In this document: piece after piece, positions 18,486 to 28,205 of the stretch
Numbering within the stretch: position 1 is the first letter of the stretch
How the letters are laid out: each line of letters begins with the position of its first letter
NCBI GenBank assembly: GCA_011525785.1
Contig: WYBT01000035.1
Location: 62,001 to 126,000, forward strand
Origin: Planctomycetaceae bacterium
GTDB lineage: Bacteria > Planctomycetota > UBA1135 > GCA-002686595
Length of the DNA: 64,000 nucleotides
Reading direction: 5' to 3'
The notes under the pieces: generated by a model
Database searches by the model: none
What the model was told of the DNA's origin: nothing
The model's input: the letters and a program-made list of their open reading frames with translations, nothing else
Made by a program: the position numbers and the translations under genes

Positions 18486-20255
18486 ATGCGTCGTCCGCTC
18501 CTCGCGCTGGGTTTCTGGGCTTTGATCGCAGCGAATTCGCCTGCGGGCGACGACGGCGAGCCCGTGGCGCTGGGCGCGCGCATCGGCGAGTTGCGCTTCG
18601 TCGACACGCGCGGCCTGCGGCGCTCCTCGGCCGAGTTCGGCGATCCGCGCGCGCTGGTGGTGATGTTCGCGACCAACGATTGCCCGCTTGCACGCCGCTA
18701 CTTGCCGCGCTTCGTCGAGCTCGAGCGCCGGCTGCGTGCGCGCGGCGCGCGCTTCGCCGTCGTGAACGTCGGTCCGCTCGACAGCGTGCAGGCCGTGGCC
18801 GAGCTGCAGGTCGAGAGCGAAGCCGCGTTCGCGTTCGTCAAGGACCTCGATGGCTCCGTGGCGCGCGCGCTCGGCGCCGAACGCACGCCGCACTTCATGG
18901 TGCTCGACGCCGAGCGCCGGCTGGTCTACCGCGGGCGCTTCGACTCGCAGTACCGCCTGGGCGGCGCCAACCCTTCCGCGGGGCGCGCGGATCTGGAGCT
19001 GGCGATCGAGGACGTGCTCGCGGGTCGCCCGGTCGAGGTCGCGCAGACCGCGGTCGAGGGCTGCGCCATCGAGGAGCTCGGCCCGCCGCTGCCGCGCCCC
19101 GAACTCACCTGGTCGCGCGACATCGCCAGCATCGTGCAGCGCGCCTGCCAGGACTGCCACCGACCGGGCGCTGTCGCGCCGTTCGCGCTGCTCACGCACG
19201 CCGACGTTCAAAAGCGCGCTGCGACCATCGCCGAAGTCGTGAGCGAGCGCCGCATGCCGCCCTGGTTCGCCTCGCCGCGCCACGGCGTGTTCGAGAACGC
19301 GCCGCAGCTCAGCGACGAAGAGCGCGACAAGCTGGTGGGGTGGGCGCTCGCGGGCGCGCCTGCGGGAGAGCTGAGCGCTGCGCCGCCGCCGCGCGAGTTC
19401 TCCACGGCCCGTTGGCGCATCGGCGAGCCCGATCTGGTGCTCGAACAGCAAAAGGACAGCGAGCTGCCCGCGGACGGCTACATCCCGTACCGCTACATCG
19501 TGTTCAGCCACGTGTTCACCGAGGACACGTGGGTCGAGGCCATCCAGGTCTCGCCCGACAACGAGCGCGTCGTGCACCACGCGAACCTGGGCTACTTCAA
19601 GCTCACCGAGTCGTTCAAGAACGAGAACTTTCTCACCGGCTACGTGCCCGGCGGCGATCCGATGCAGTGCGGTCCGGGCGTCGCGCTGCGCATCCCCGCG
19701 GGATCGTTGCTGGGCTTGCAGACGCACTTCGTCACCACCGGCAGCCCGGAGCGCGCAAAGCTCTCCGTCGCGCTGCGCTTTCCGCGCGGCAAGGTGCAGC
19801 AGCGCCTCAAGCACTTCCAGATCGCCACCACGCGCATCGAGATCCCGCCGCACGCCTGGGCGCATCCCGTGCGCGCGCTGCGGCGCTTCGAAGCCGATGC
19901 GATCGGCGTCGGGATGGTCGCGCACATGCACCTGCGCGGCCGCGACATGACCTTCACCGCGCGCTATCCGGACGAGCGCGATGAGATCTTGCTGCGCGTG
20001 CCCAACTACAACTTCGACTGGCAGCAGTCCTATCGCTGGCATCCGGGCGCGCAGCGCTTCCCCGCGGGCACGAAGGTCAACGTGCTGGCGCACTTCGACA
20101 ACTCGAAGTTCAACCCCTACAACCCCGATCCGAACGCGACCGTGCGCTGGGGCCAGCAGACGGTCGACGAGATGATGATGGGCTTTCTGTTCTACGTGGA
20201 CGAGCACGAGCGGCTGGAGCTCGAGATCGATCCCGCGACGGGCGTGGCGAAGTAG
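18486..20255 (+). CDS. Exported fusion of redoxin, c-type haem segment and copper monooxygenase-like domain
   Basis: A signal peptide (residues 1-20) is followed by a thioredoxin-fold redoxin at about 27-180, in which the active site reads TNDCPLA with a single cysteine rather than CxxC. A c-type haem motif, CQDCH at residues 221-225, follows in the context DIASIVQRACQDCH. The C-terminal 260 residues resemble the copper type II ascorbate-dependent monooxygenase fold, with VVHHANL near residue 363, THF, and MVAHMHLRGRDM near residue 480 as candidate copper ligands. The three modules suggest a periplasmic oxidase or oxygenase that takes electrons through its own haem. The domain families are known, but the reaction and substrate are not. 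It may be co-transcribed with the PilZ gene upstream. Confidence 0.8.
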   Translation: MRRPLLALGFWALIAANSPAGDDGEPVALGARIGELRFVDTRGLRRSSAEFGDPRALVVMFATNDCPLARRYLPRFVELERRLRARGARFAVVNVGPLDSVQAVAELQVESEAAFAFVKDLDGSVARALGAERTPHFMVLDAERRLVYRGRFDSQYRLGGANPSAGRADLELAIEDVLAGRPVEVAQTAVEGCAIEELGPPLPRPELTWSRDIASIVQRACQDCHRPGAVAPFALLTHADVQKRAATIAEVVSERRMPPWFASPRHGVFENAPQLSDEERDKLVGWALAGAPAGELSAAPPPREFSTARWRIGEPDLVLEQQKDSELPADGYIPYRYIVFSHVFTEDTWVEAIQVSPDNERVVHHANLGYFKLTESFKNENFLTGYVPGGDPMQCGPGVALRIPAGSLLGLQTHFVTTGSPERAKLSVALRFPRGKVQQRLKHFQIATTRIEIPPHAWAHPVRALRRFEADAIGVGMVAHMHLRGRDMTFTARYPDERDEILLRVPNYNFDWQQSYRWHPGAQRFPAGTKVNVLAHFDNSKFNPYNPDPNATVRWGQQTVDEMMMGFLFYVDEHERLELEIDPATGVAK

Positions 20256-20340
20256 GGCGGCCGGGTAGCGCGGCGCTGCGGCGCATTGCGTATGGCGCGC
20301 GGAAGCGCCGCGCACGACGGTGGGCGGCTTGGAGGACTCC

Positions 20341-21708
<1,368 letters not shown>

Positions 21709-21738
21709 TCGTACGGCGCCAGAGCAATCTGTCCCACG
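21709..21738 (+). repeat. Extra half-unit of the palindromic repeat
   Basis: A single arm with the GCCAGAGCAATCTGTCCCAC core directly follows the lyase stop codon, reading GTACGGC where the main element reads GTACGGT. It stands in direct orientation to the left arm of the complete element that begins at 21739. Confidence 0.7.
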
Positions 21739-21843
21739 CTGGTTGTACGGTGCCAGAGCAATCTGTCCCACGCCGCGCGACGCCGCGGGCGATCCGAACG
21801 CAACGGCGGCGTGGGACAGATTGCTCTGGCACCGTACAACCAG
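21739..21843. repeat. Palindromic dispersed repeat, complete copy A
   Basis: Two perfectly complementary arms of 37 nt (core GCCAGAGCAATCTGTCCCAC) flank about 31 nt of variable spacer. It fills the space between the convergent stops of the lyase gene and the vWA gene. The same arms occur at 50578-50686 and, cut by the window edge, at 63936-64000. No protein frame is credible in it. The structure resembles REP/BIME-type or small non-autonomous palindromic elements; a role as a bidirectional terminator is also possible. Confidence 0.85.
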
Positions 21844-21846
21844 CGC

Positions 21847-23931
21847 TCAGCGCGTCAGCGCACCTGCGCGACGCACCAGGTCGATGAACTCGCGCCGCCA
21901 ACCGCGTTCGTCGCGGCCCAGCGCTTCGAGCGCGAGCTGCTCGATCTGCGCGTAGGACAGCTCGCGCGTGTGCTCGGAGTCGCGCAGCTTCATCGCGAAG
22001 CCCGCCACCGCCGCCGCAAAGCGCGCGTCGAGCGGCGCTTCGCTCCAACTTGCCGCTGCGCTCGACACGGTCTTCTCGAGGAGCTGGCTCACGTCGCCAT
22101 CGGGCGCCTTGTAGCGCAGCTTCACGTGCAGCCACTCGTCGCCCCGCGCGGCCGGCGCTTCGTCGCGCGGCGTCTGGTAGCGCAGCTCGCCGACCTGCGG
22201 GAGCTCGAACGGCACGCCCACGGGCACGATCTCGTACAGCGCCGTCACCGTGTGCCCCGCGCCGATCTCGCCGGCGTCCTTGGTGTCGTCGGCGAAGTCC
22301 TGGTGCGCGAGCGCGCGGTTCTCGTAGCCGATCTGCCGCCAGGCCTGCACCCGCGCGGGATTGAACTCGATCTGGATCTTCACGTCCTTGGCGATCGTCT
22401 CGAGGGTGCCGCTGATCTGCTCCACGAGCACCTTGCGCGCTTCAGCGATCGAATCGATGTACGCGTAGGCGCCGTTGCCCTTGTCAGCGAGCTGCTCCAT
22501 CGAGGAGTCCTTCAAGTTGCCCGTGCCGAAGCCGAGCACGCTCAGGAACACGCCGCTCTTGCGCTCCTGTTCGATCAACTTCACGAGCTCGTCGCGGCTC
22601 GTCGTGCCGACGTTGAAGTCGCCGTCGGTGCACAGGAGCACGCGGTTCACGCCGCCTTCGATGAAGTGCTCGCGCGCGGTCTTGTAGGCGAGCGCGATGC
22701 CCGCGCCGCCGTTGGTCGAACCGCCCGACTCCAGGCGCTCGATCGCTTCGAGGATCGCGCCGCGCTCGCGGCCGCTGGTGGGCTCGAGCACCAGGCCTTC
22801 GCTGCCGGCGTAGACGACGATCGACACGCGGTCGCGCACGTCGAGCTGCTCGGTGAGCAGGCGCAGCGAGCGCTGCACCAGCGGCAGCTTGTCGGCGCTC
22901 GACATCGAGCCCGACACGTCGATCAGGAACACCAGGTGCGAGTCCTTGCGCTCCTGGGCGTGCACTTCGCGGCCCTTCAAGCCGACGCGCACGAGCTGGC
23001 GGCGCGCGTCCCACGGACAGGCGAACACGTCGGTCGTGACCGAGAACGGCGCCGCGCCGCTGGGCTGCGCGTAGTCGTAGTCGAAGTAGTTGACGAGCTC
23101 CTCGACGCGCACCGCGCCGGAGCTGGGCAGCGAGCCGCTCATCAAGTGGCGCCGCACGTTGGCGTAGCTCGCGGTGTCGACGTCGATCGAGAAGGTCGAG
23201 AGCGCCTCGTCGAGCGTGCGGCGGAAGATGTGCTCCGCGATCGAGTCGTACTCTTCGCTGCTTGTGCCGAACTGCTCGATCTCTCGGCGGCCGCCCCCGA
23301 CGCCGAGAATGAAGTCGCGCGCGCCGGCGGCCTCGATCGACGGTTCCGTGAGACTCGTGGCGGGTTGGTTCGCACCGGTCCCGACGTCCAAGTAGCGCCA
23401 TACGGGACCGCCCGCTGCCTCACCAGCCATCGTGTAGCCCAGCTCACGCAGCTTGGGCAGTTCATTCGAGCCCGGCGCGTTGAGTGCTTGCGACGGCCCA
23501 CGCCGCTCGATTTTGCTTGCTCCAGCGCCGTCCCGATAGAAGCGCGACTGCCAGGGCGTGATGGAAGACATCTTGTCCCAAGGCTGCGTCACGAGCAGCG
23601 TGCCGCCTGCGAAGGCCACCACGATGGCCGCGGCGAGCAGTGTCCGAACGACGCGCAAGCGATTGCCGGTCGAGGCCGTGGCCACGCGCTCGCCTCGCGC
23701 GTGCTCGACGATCGCCGCGCGCGCCGGCTCGTCCAAGCGCTCCGCAGTCGGCTCGGCGAACGCTCGCTCCACTTGCGCAACGGTCTCGCGCAGCCCCGCG
23801 ACGAACTCGCGCGCCGCGGCATCGCGCTGGAGCAGCGCTTCGACCGCGCGGCTCTCGTCCGCGTCCAACTCGCCCAACGCATACGCGCTCAAGCGCGCGT
23901 CGTCCGCATCGAAATCACTCTTGGCGACCAT
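21847..23931 (-). CDS. vWA-domain protein with anti-sigma-like head (YfbK-type)
   Basis: The 694-residue protein has three parts. The first about 75 residues (ARLSAYALGELDADESRAVEALL) look like the N-terminal sigma-binding helices of anti-sigma factors. A membrane segment follows at about 95-116. The exterior part carries a von Willebrand A domain with the metal-binding motif DVSGSMS near residue 333 and a C-terminal region (HTVTALYEIVPVG, LHVKLRYKAPDGD) as in YfbK/DUF3520 proteins. It starts 3 bp after the stop of the ECF sigma gene, after a GGGAGGG site, so the pair forms one operon. A role as the membrane-bound anti-sigma factor for that sigma is an inference. No zinc-binding HxxxCxxC motif is visible in the head. 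Confidence 0.85.
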   Translation of the reverse strand: MVAKSDFDADDARLSAYALGELDADESRAVEALLQRDAAAREFVAGLRETVAQVERAFAEPTAERLDEPARAAIVEHARGERVATASTGNRLRVVRTLLAAAIVVAFAGGTLLVTQPWDKMSSITPWQSRFYRDGAGASKIERRGPSQALNAPGSNELPKLRELGYTMAGEAAGGPVWRYLDVGTGANQPATSLTEPSIEAAGARDFILGVGGGRREIEQFGTSSEEYDSIAEHIFRRTLDEALSTFSIDVDTASYANVRRHLMSGSLPSSGAVRVEELVNYFDYDYAQPSGAAPFSVTTDVFACPWDARRQLVRVGLKGREVHAQERKDSHLVFLIDVSGSMSSADKLPLVQRSLRLLTEQLDVRDRVSIVVYAGSEGLVLEPTSGRERGAILEAIERLESGGSTNGGAGIALAYKTAREHFIEGGVNRVLLCTDGDFNVGTTSRDELVKLIEQERKSGVFLSVLGFGTGNLKDSSMEQLADKGNGAYAYIDSIAEARKVLVEQISGTLETIAKDVKIQIEFNPARVQAWRQIGYENRALAHQDFADDTKDAGEIGAGHTVTALYEIVPVGVPFELPQVGELRYQTPRDEAPAARGDEWLHVKLRYKAPDGDVSQLLEKTVSSAAASWSEAPLDARFAAAVAGFAMKLRDSEHTRELSYAQIEQLALEALGRDERGWRREFIDLVRRAGALTR

Positions 23932-23934
23932 CTC

Positions 23935-24447
23935 TCAAGCCCTCCCGTCAAGTGCGCTGGCGCCCAGGCGCTCGCGCAAGGTCTTCAATCCGGCGTGGAT
24001 CAACCAACTCACGTTGCCGAGCGTGTCCCCGGTCACCTCGGCGATCTCGCGGTACGACAGTCCGCCCGCAAAGCGCAGGTGCAGCGCCTCGCGCTGCTTC
24101 TGGGGCAAGCGCTCGATCTGCGCTCGCACCCGCGCGCTCTCGTCGCGCGTCTCGAGCTCCTCGAGTGCGCTCGACCCACCTTGATGTTCGTCCATCGAAC
24201 TCGACTCCACGCGTCCGCGACGCGCCGTCCGTCTCCCGTGGTCGAGCGCGGCATTGCGGCAGGCGGCGTACAACCACGCCGCGAGCTTGGGCTCGACTGC
24301 ACTGCGCTCCGCTTCGCACAAGCGCAGGAACACCTCCTGCGTCAGCTCCCGCGCCAGCTCCCGGTCGCCCGTCAGGCGCGCCGCGTAGCGGATCAGTCCG
24401 CGTTCGTGGCGCTCGAGGGCGGCTTGGATCCAGGCGGGTTCGTGCAT
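23935..24447 (-). CDS. ECF-type RNA polymerase sigma factor
   Basis: The 170-residue protein has the two ECF sigma regions only. Region 2 covers about residues 15-80 (YAARLTGDRELARELTQEVF, KLAAWLYAACRNAALDHGRR), and region 4 covers about 110-160 (LPQKQREALHLRF, LSYREIAEVTGDTLGNVSWL). It directs transcription of an unknown regulon, probably including its own operon. The downstream partner, a vWA protein with an anti-sigma-like head, starts 3 bp after this stop. The start ATG at 24447 lies 149 bp from the divergent sigma-fusion gene, so two sigma-controlled units share one intergenic region. Confidence 0.9.
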   Translation of the reverse strand: MHEPAWIQAALERHERGLIRYAARLTGDRELARELTQEVFLRLCEAERSAVEPKLAAWLYAACRNAALDHGRRTARRGRVESSSMDEHQGGSSALEELETRDESARVRAQIERLPQKQREALHLRFAGGLSYREIAEVTGDTLGNVSWLIHAGLKTLRERLGASALDGRA

Positions 24448-24596
24448 CGTGGGGCGTCAGCGGCTTGCGCGCCCAAACACGTTCCACAACGCGCGTTCTT
24501 GGCGGAAGTTCGAGCTTTTCGCGCCGGTCTGCGCCGCGCGGGGATTTTCTTCGCCGGGCGCCAACGCACCTCGCGCGAGCGGGGTGAGATGAGTGC

Positions 24597-27185
24597 ATGG
24601 CCGCGGAACCGTCCGTCCGACCCGAAGAGCTGCTGGCGCACGCCGGCTGGATGCGCGCGCTCGCCGGAGCGCTGCTCGCCGATCCGGACGCCGCGGACGA
24701 CGTCGTTCAGCAGGCCTGGGTCGCGGCCTGGCGGCGGCCGCCGGCTACGGACCAGCCCCTCGAACCGTGGCTGGCGCGCGTCGTGCGCAACTTCGCGAGC
24801 AAGCGTCGGCGCGGCGATGCCCGGCGGAGCGAGCACGAAGCGCGCGCGCCGAGCGGGGACCCGCCGCCGGCGCCCGAACGCACGCTCGAGCAGCTCGAAC
24901 TCCAGCGCGTGCTGGTCGACGCCGTAGCCCAACTCGACGAGCCGCTGCGCACGACGCTCGTGCTGCGCTGGTTCGACGGCCGCACGAGCGTCGAGATCGC
25001 CCGCTTGCAGCGCGTGCCGGAGGGGACGGTGCGCTGGAGGCTCAAGCGCGGACTCGAGGAGCTGCGCGAGCGCTTGGACAAGCGTTTCGGCGGCCGAGAG
25101 GCGTGGGGCGTCGTGTTCGCGCCGTTCGCCGCGCCCCTGGATCCATTCACCGCTGCGCCCACCAGCGCTGCGTCCGTTTCGAGTTCGAGCGCGGCGCCCG
25201 CCGCGACGGGAGTGCTGCTCATGGGTGCGACGGTCAAGCTCGCCGGGGCCGCGTTGGTGGTCTGCGCGGCGTCGGTGTGGTGGATGTGGGGCGAGCCCGC
25301 GACCGACGGTGCGGCCGCTGGACCTCGAGCGGGCGTCGAGCGCGCGTCGCAGGCCGCGTCGCTGGTCGACGCGCCAGCCCACGTTCAGCGAGCGGAGCTC
25401 GACTCGCCTTCTGCGCGGCCCGAAGCGAACGCCGCAGTGCTCCAAGTCCCTGCGCAGGACGCGGGCGCACGCGCCGCTGCGTCGCAAGTTCCGCCGGGAA
25501 CGCTTCAAGCGCGCTTCGTCGACGCCGCCGGCGTGCCTTGGGCAGGCGTGCAGGTCGAGTGCGAGGTCCATCCAGCTCTCTACACCGCGCGCAGCGGCGC
25601 CGACGGACGAATCGCGCTCGAAGTCCAGCTCGACGCGCCCAAGTCCCAGCGCGCCGCGCGCCTCGACGCGCACCGCCGCGGGCTCGGCTCGCTGCGCGTC
25701 GTGACCTCGATCAGCTCGGGCGAGACCAAGCACCTGGGCGATGTCGTGCTGGGCCCCGGCGCCGAGCTGAGCGGGCGCGTGGTCGATGCGCGCGGCGAGC
25801 CGCTCGCGGGCGCGCGCGTCGGGCTCGCGCCGGCTGCGCTCGAGCTGCGCGACGAGGCGGGCGTGCGCCGGAGCGGCCACGAAGCGTTCGCTGCCCACCC
25901 CGACGTCGCGAGCGACGCCGACGGGCGCTTTCGCTTCGAAGGCGTGGCAGCGGGGAGTTGGCGCGTGTGGGCGCACTCCGAGGGGCTGCGTTACGCCTGG
26001 AGCGAGGTGTTCGAGAGCGCGCCGCCGCGTGCGCTCGAGTTGCCCGAGATCGTGCTCACGGACTTCGAGGCCAGCGACCGGATCGCGGGTCGAGTGCTCG
26101 GGCCGGAGGGCGAACCGCTCGCCAGTGTGAACGTGAGGATCAGCTACACGACGCCGCGCGTGCAGGGCAGCTTCTCTCGGCTCACCGGCGCGGATGGCCG
26201 GTTCGAGCTGATCGTCGACAGCGACGCGGTGTACCGCTTCATCGCGTTGTGCCCGGAACGACGCTTCGGCGCGGCCCAGGCCGAGGGCGTGACGCCCGGC
26301 ACGCTCGACCTCGTGCTGCAGCTCAGTCAGCCGAGCTGGATCGCGCTCGACGTGAAGGCGGCCGATGGCAGCCGGCCGCGCGGTGTGACCGTGAAGCTTC
26401 TCGATCCCCAGCACTTGCACCTGCCCCAGAACCTGAACTTGGAGGGCAGCGACGCGCGCTGGTACGCACCGACGGACGGGCAGGTGCGCCTGGCCGCGCC
26501 GGGCTTCCGCTTCCAACTGGGCGTGTCCGCGCCCGATTTCCAGCCCGTCTGGCTCGGACCGTTCGAGCCGCACGCTGCGCCGTCGTCGCTGGAGGTGGTG
26601 CTGCAACCGCTGCCGCGCCTTCGCGGCGTCGTTCGCAGCGTCGACGGCCCCGTCGCGGATGCGCTGGTCCAGCCGCTGAGCCCTCGCGAGGAGGGCCAGC
26701 TCGAACTCGACGGGTTCCTCGTGCGCATGCTGCGCAGCAGCATCGGCGCCGCTCACACCGTCGCGGACGGCTCGTTCGTGATCGAGGGGAGCGGCGAAGT
26801 CTGGCTGCGCGTCACGGCCGAGGGTTTCGCACCGGCGCTCGTCGGTCCTCTGCGCATCGGCGCGAGCAGCGAATCGCTCGAGATCAAGCTGGGGCGCGGT
26901 GGCGTGATCGAAGGGCGCGTGCTGCGGGCAGATGGAAGCGCGGGCGAAGGCGCAATCGTGGGCCTGAACTGCGGCGACAGCTTCGGCCTCACCCTGCGCG
27001 CTGGCCCCGGCGGCTGGTACCGCGCCGAGCGCCTGACGCCCGGTCCGTGGCAGGTCCTGCTGCGCAGCGACGAGCTGTCCGCCGAGTCTTCGACCCTGCG
27101 TGAGTTCCCCGAGGGCTCGCCGATCGAGTGGAGCTGCCGCGTGCGTGAGGGCGAAGTCACGCGCTTCGATCTGCAGCTCGAGTGA
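24597..27185 (+). CDS. ECF sigma factor fused to a membrane segment and carboxypeptidase-regulatory-like ectodomains (second paralogue)
   Basis: The 862-residue protein has the same order of parts as the 1296-3908 product. Sigma region 2 covers about residues 15-75 (LLADPDAADDVVQQAWVAA, WLARVVRNFASKRRRGD), and region 4 about 100-160 (LDEPLRTTLVLRWFDGR, TSVEIARLQRVPEGTVRWRL). A hydrophobic segment spans about 202-231, followed by about 630 residues of CarboxypepD_reg-like repeats (GRVVDARGEPLAGARVGL, GRVLGPEGEPLASVNVRI). The start follows GGGGTGAG. Sequence identity to the other paralogue appears low outside motifs, so the duplication is old. The ectodomain is presumed extracytoplasmic and ligand-binding; how the sigma part would be released (proteolysis or membrane-bound action) is unknown. 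It converges on the amidohydrolase gene with only 12 bp between stops. Confidence 0.85.
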   Translation: MAAEPSVRPEELLAHAGWMRALAGALLADPDAADDVVQQAWVAAWRRPPATDQPLEPWLARVVRNFASKRRRGDARRSEHEARAPSGDPPPAPERTLEQLELQRVLVDAVAQLDEPLRTTLVLRWFDGRTSVEIARLQRVPEGTVRWRLKRGLEELRERLDKRFGGREAWGVVFAPFAAPLDPFTAAPTSAASVSSSSAAPAATGVLLMGATVKLAGAALVVCAASVWWMWGEPATDGAAAGPRAGVERASQAASLVDAPAHVQRAELDSPSARPEANAAVLQVPAQDAGARAAASQVPPGTLQARFVDAAGVPWAGVQVECEVHPALYTARSGADGRIALEVQLDAPKSQRAARLDAHRRGLGSLRVVTSISSGETKHLGDVVLGPGAELSGRVVDARGEPLAGARVGLAPAALELRDEAGVRRSGHEAFAAHPDVASDADGRFRFEGVAAGSWRVWAHSEGLRYAWSEVFESAPPRALELPEIVLTDFEASDRIAGRVLGPEGEPLASVNVRISYTTPRVQGSFSRLTGADGRFELIVDSDAVYRFIALCPERRFGAAQAEGVTPGTLDLVLQLSQPSWIALDVKAADGSRPRGVTVKLLDPQHLHLPQNLNLEGSDARWYAPTDGQVRLAAPGFRFQLGVSAPDFQPVWLGPFEPHAAPSSLEVVLQPLPRLRGVVRSVDGPVADALVQPLSPREEGQLELDGFLVRMLRSSIGAAHTVADGSFVIEGSGEVWLRVTAEGFAPALVGPLRIGASSESLEIKLGRGGVIEGRVLRADGSAGEGAIVGLNCGDSFGLTLRAGPGGWYRAERLTPGPWQVLLRSDELSAESSTLREFPEGSPIEWSCRVREGEVTRFDLQLE

Positions 27186-27197
27186 CGTCTCTCCGCC

Positions 27198-28097
27198 TCA
27201 ACCGAACACCGCGCGCGCGACGCGGTACGTGTTGATGTGCGCTTCGATCGTCGGCTCGATCGGATCGGCGTAGCCGCCGCCGAGCGTCGCGACCAGCGGC
27301 AAACCCAGGCGCCGCGCGAGCTCGAACACGCGCCGGTCGCGCTCGGCGAGGCCCGCGTGCGTGAGTGCGAGGCGGCCGAGCTTGTCCTGCGCCAGCGGAT
27401 CGACGCCGCCCTGGTAGAGCACGAACTGCGGCCGCGAGCGCTCGAGCGCCGCCGCGAGATGTTGGTCGAGCAGCTCGAGGTACTGCGCATCACCCGTGCC
27501 GTCCGCGAGCGGCACGTCGAGGTCGCTCGCCTGCTTGCGCAGCGGGAAGTTGCGCTCGCCGTGCATCGAGAAGGTGAACACGCGATCGTCGCCCGCGAAG
27601 ATCGCGGCCGTGCCGTCGCCCTGGTGCACGTCGAGGTCGACCACGAGCACGCGCTGCGCCGCGCCGCGTCCGAGCAGATCCAGCGCCGCGATCGCGAGGT
27701 CGTTGAACACGCAGAAGCCCGAACCTTCCGCGCGGTAGGCGTGGTGCGTGCCGCCCGCGAGCACGCCGGCGAAGCCCGTCTCGAGCGCCGCGCGAGTGGC
27801 AGCGAGCGTTCCGCCCGCGCTGGCGAGCGTGCGCCGCACGAGGCTCTCGCTCCACGGAAAGCCGATGCGCTGCAGCACCTTGCGGTCGAGCTCTCCGGCG
27901 AGAAAACCGCGCACATACGCCTCGTCGTGCGCCGCGAGCAACGCTTCGATCGGCGCGAAGGGCGCGGGCTCGAGTTCCGCGCTCGAGAGCACGCCGCGCG
28001 CCACGAGTTCGCCGCGCAAGCGCGCGTACTTGTGCATCGGGAAGCGGTGGCCCTCGGGCAGCTCGACGACTTGGTTGTCGGTGTAGTAGACGCGCAT
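27198..28097 (-). CDS. Histone deacetylase family amidohydrolase (AcuC/AphA-like)
   Basis: The 299-residue protein is a bacterial member of the zinc-dependent arginase/deacetylase superfamily, deacetylating a lysine, polyamine or other small acetylamide in the cytoplasm. The active-site motifs are intact: GGTHHAYRAEGSGFCVFNDLA (paired histidines), DLDVHQGDG (zinc Asp and His) and GGVDPL (zinc Asp). The conserved LGGGYAD near the C-terminus supplies the substrate-binding glycines. The ATG at 28097 gives the typical N-terminus (RVYYTDNQVVELPEGHRFPM). Upstream in-frame codons overlap the divergent gene and are shadow sequence. The substrate cannot be determined from sequence. Confidence 0.9.
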   Translation of the reverse strand: MRVYYTDNQVVELPEGHRFPMHKYARLRGELVARGVLSSAELEPAPFAPIEALLAAHDEAYVRGFLAGELDRKVLQRIGFPWSESLVRRTLASAGGTLAATRAALETGFAGVLAGGTHHAYRAEGSGFCVFNDLAIAALDLLGRGAAQRVLVVDLDVHQGDGTAAIFAGDDRVFTFSMHGERNFPLRKQASDLDVPLADGTGDAQYLELLDQHLAAALERSRPQFVLYQGGVDPLAQDKLGRLALTHAGLAERDRRVFELARRLGLPLVATLGGGYADPIEPTIEAHINTYRVARAVFG

Positions 28098-28205
28098 TCG
28101 CTTGTGTTTCGGCCCGCGTTGACCTTCGCAGCGCACGCTCGCGCAGATTCCACCGCGCGCCCCCGGGGCTGCGCCAGCGCGACGCGCTGCGTATGCTCGC
28201 GCGCC

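Noticed and set aside
21739-21843. CRISPR array or insertion sequence at the repeat
   Set aside because: The structure is one inverted pair, not regularly spaced direct repeats, and no transposase frame is present.
21811-24927. Plus-strand frame of 1,038 codons over the vWA and sigma genes
   Set aside because: It runs antisense through two genes with solid motifs and has no recognisable domain.
27237-28205. Upstream extension of the sulfatase-like frame
   Set aside because: It lies antisense to the amidohydrolase gene; the GTG at 28206 gives a proper lipoprotein leader.
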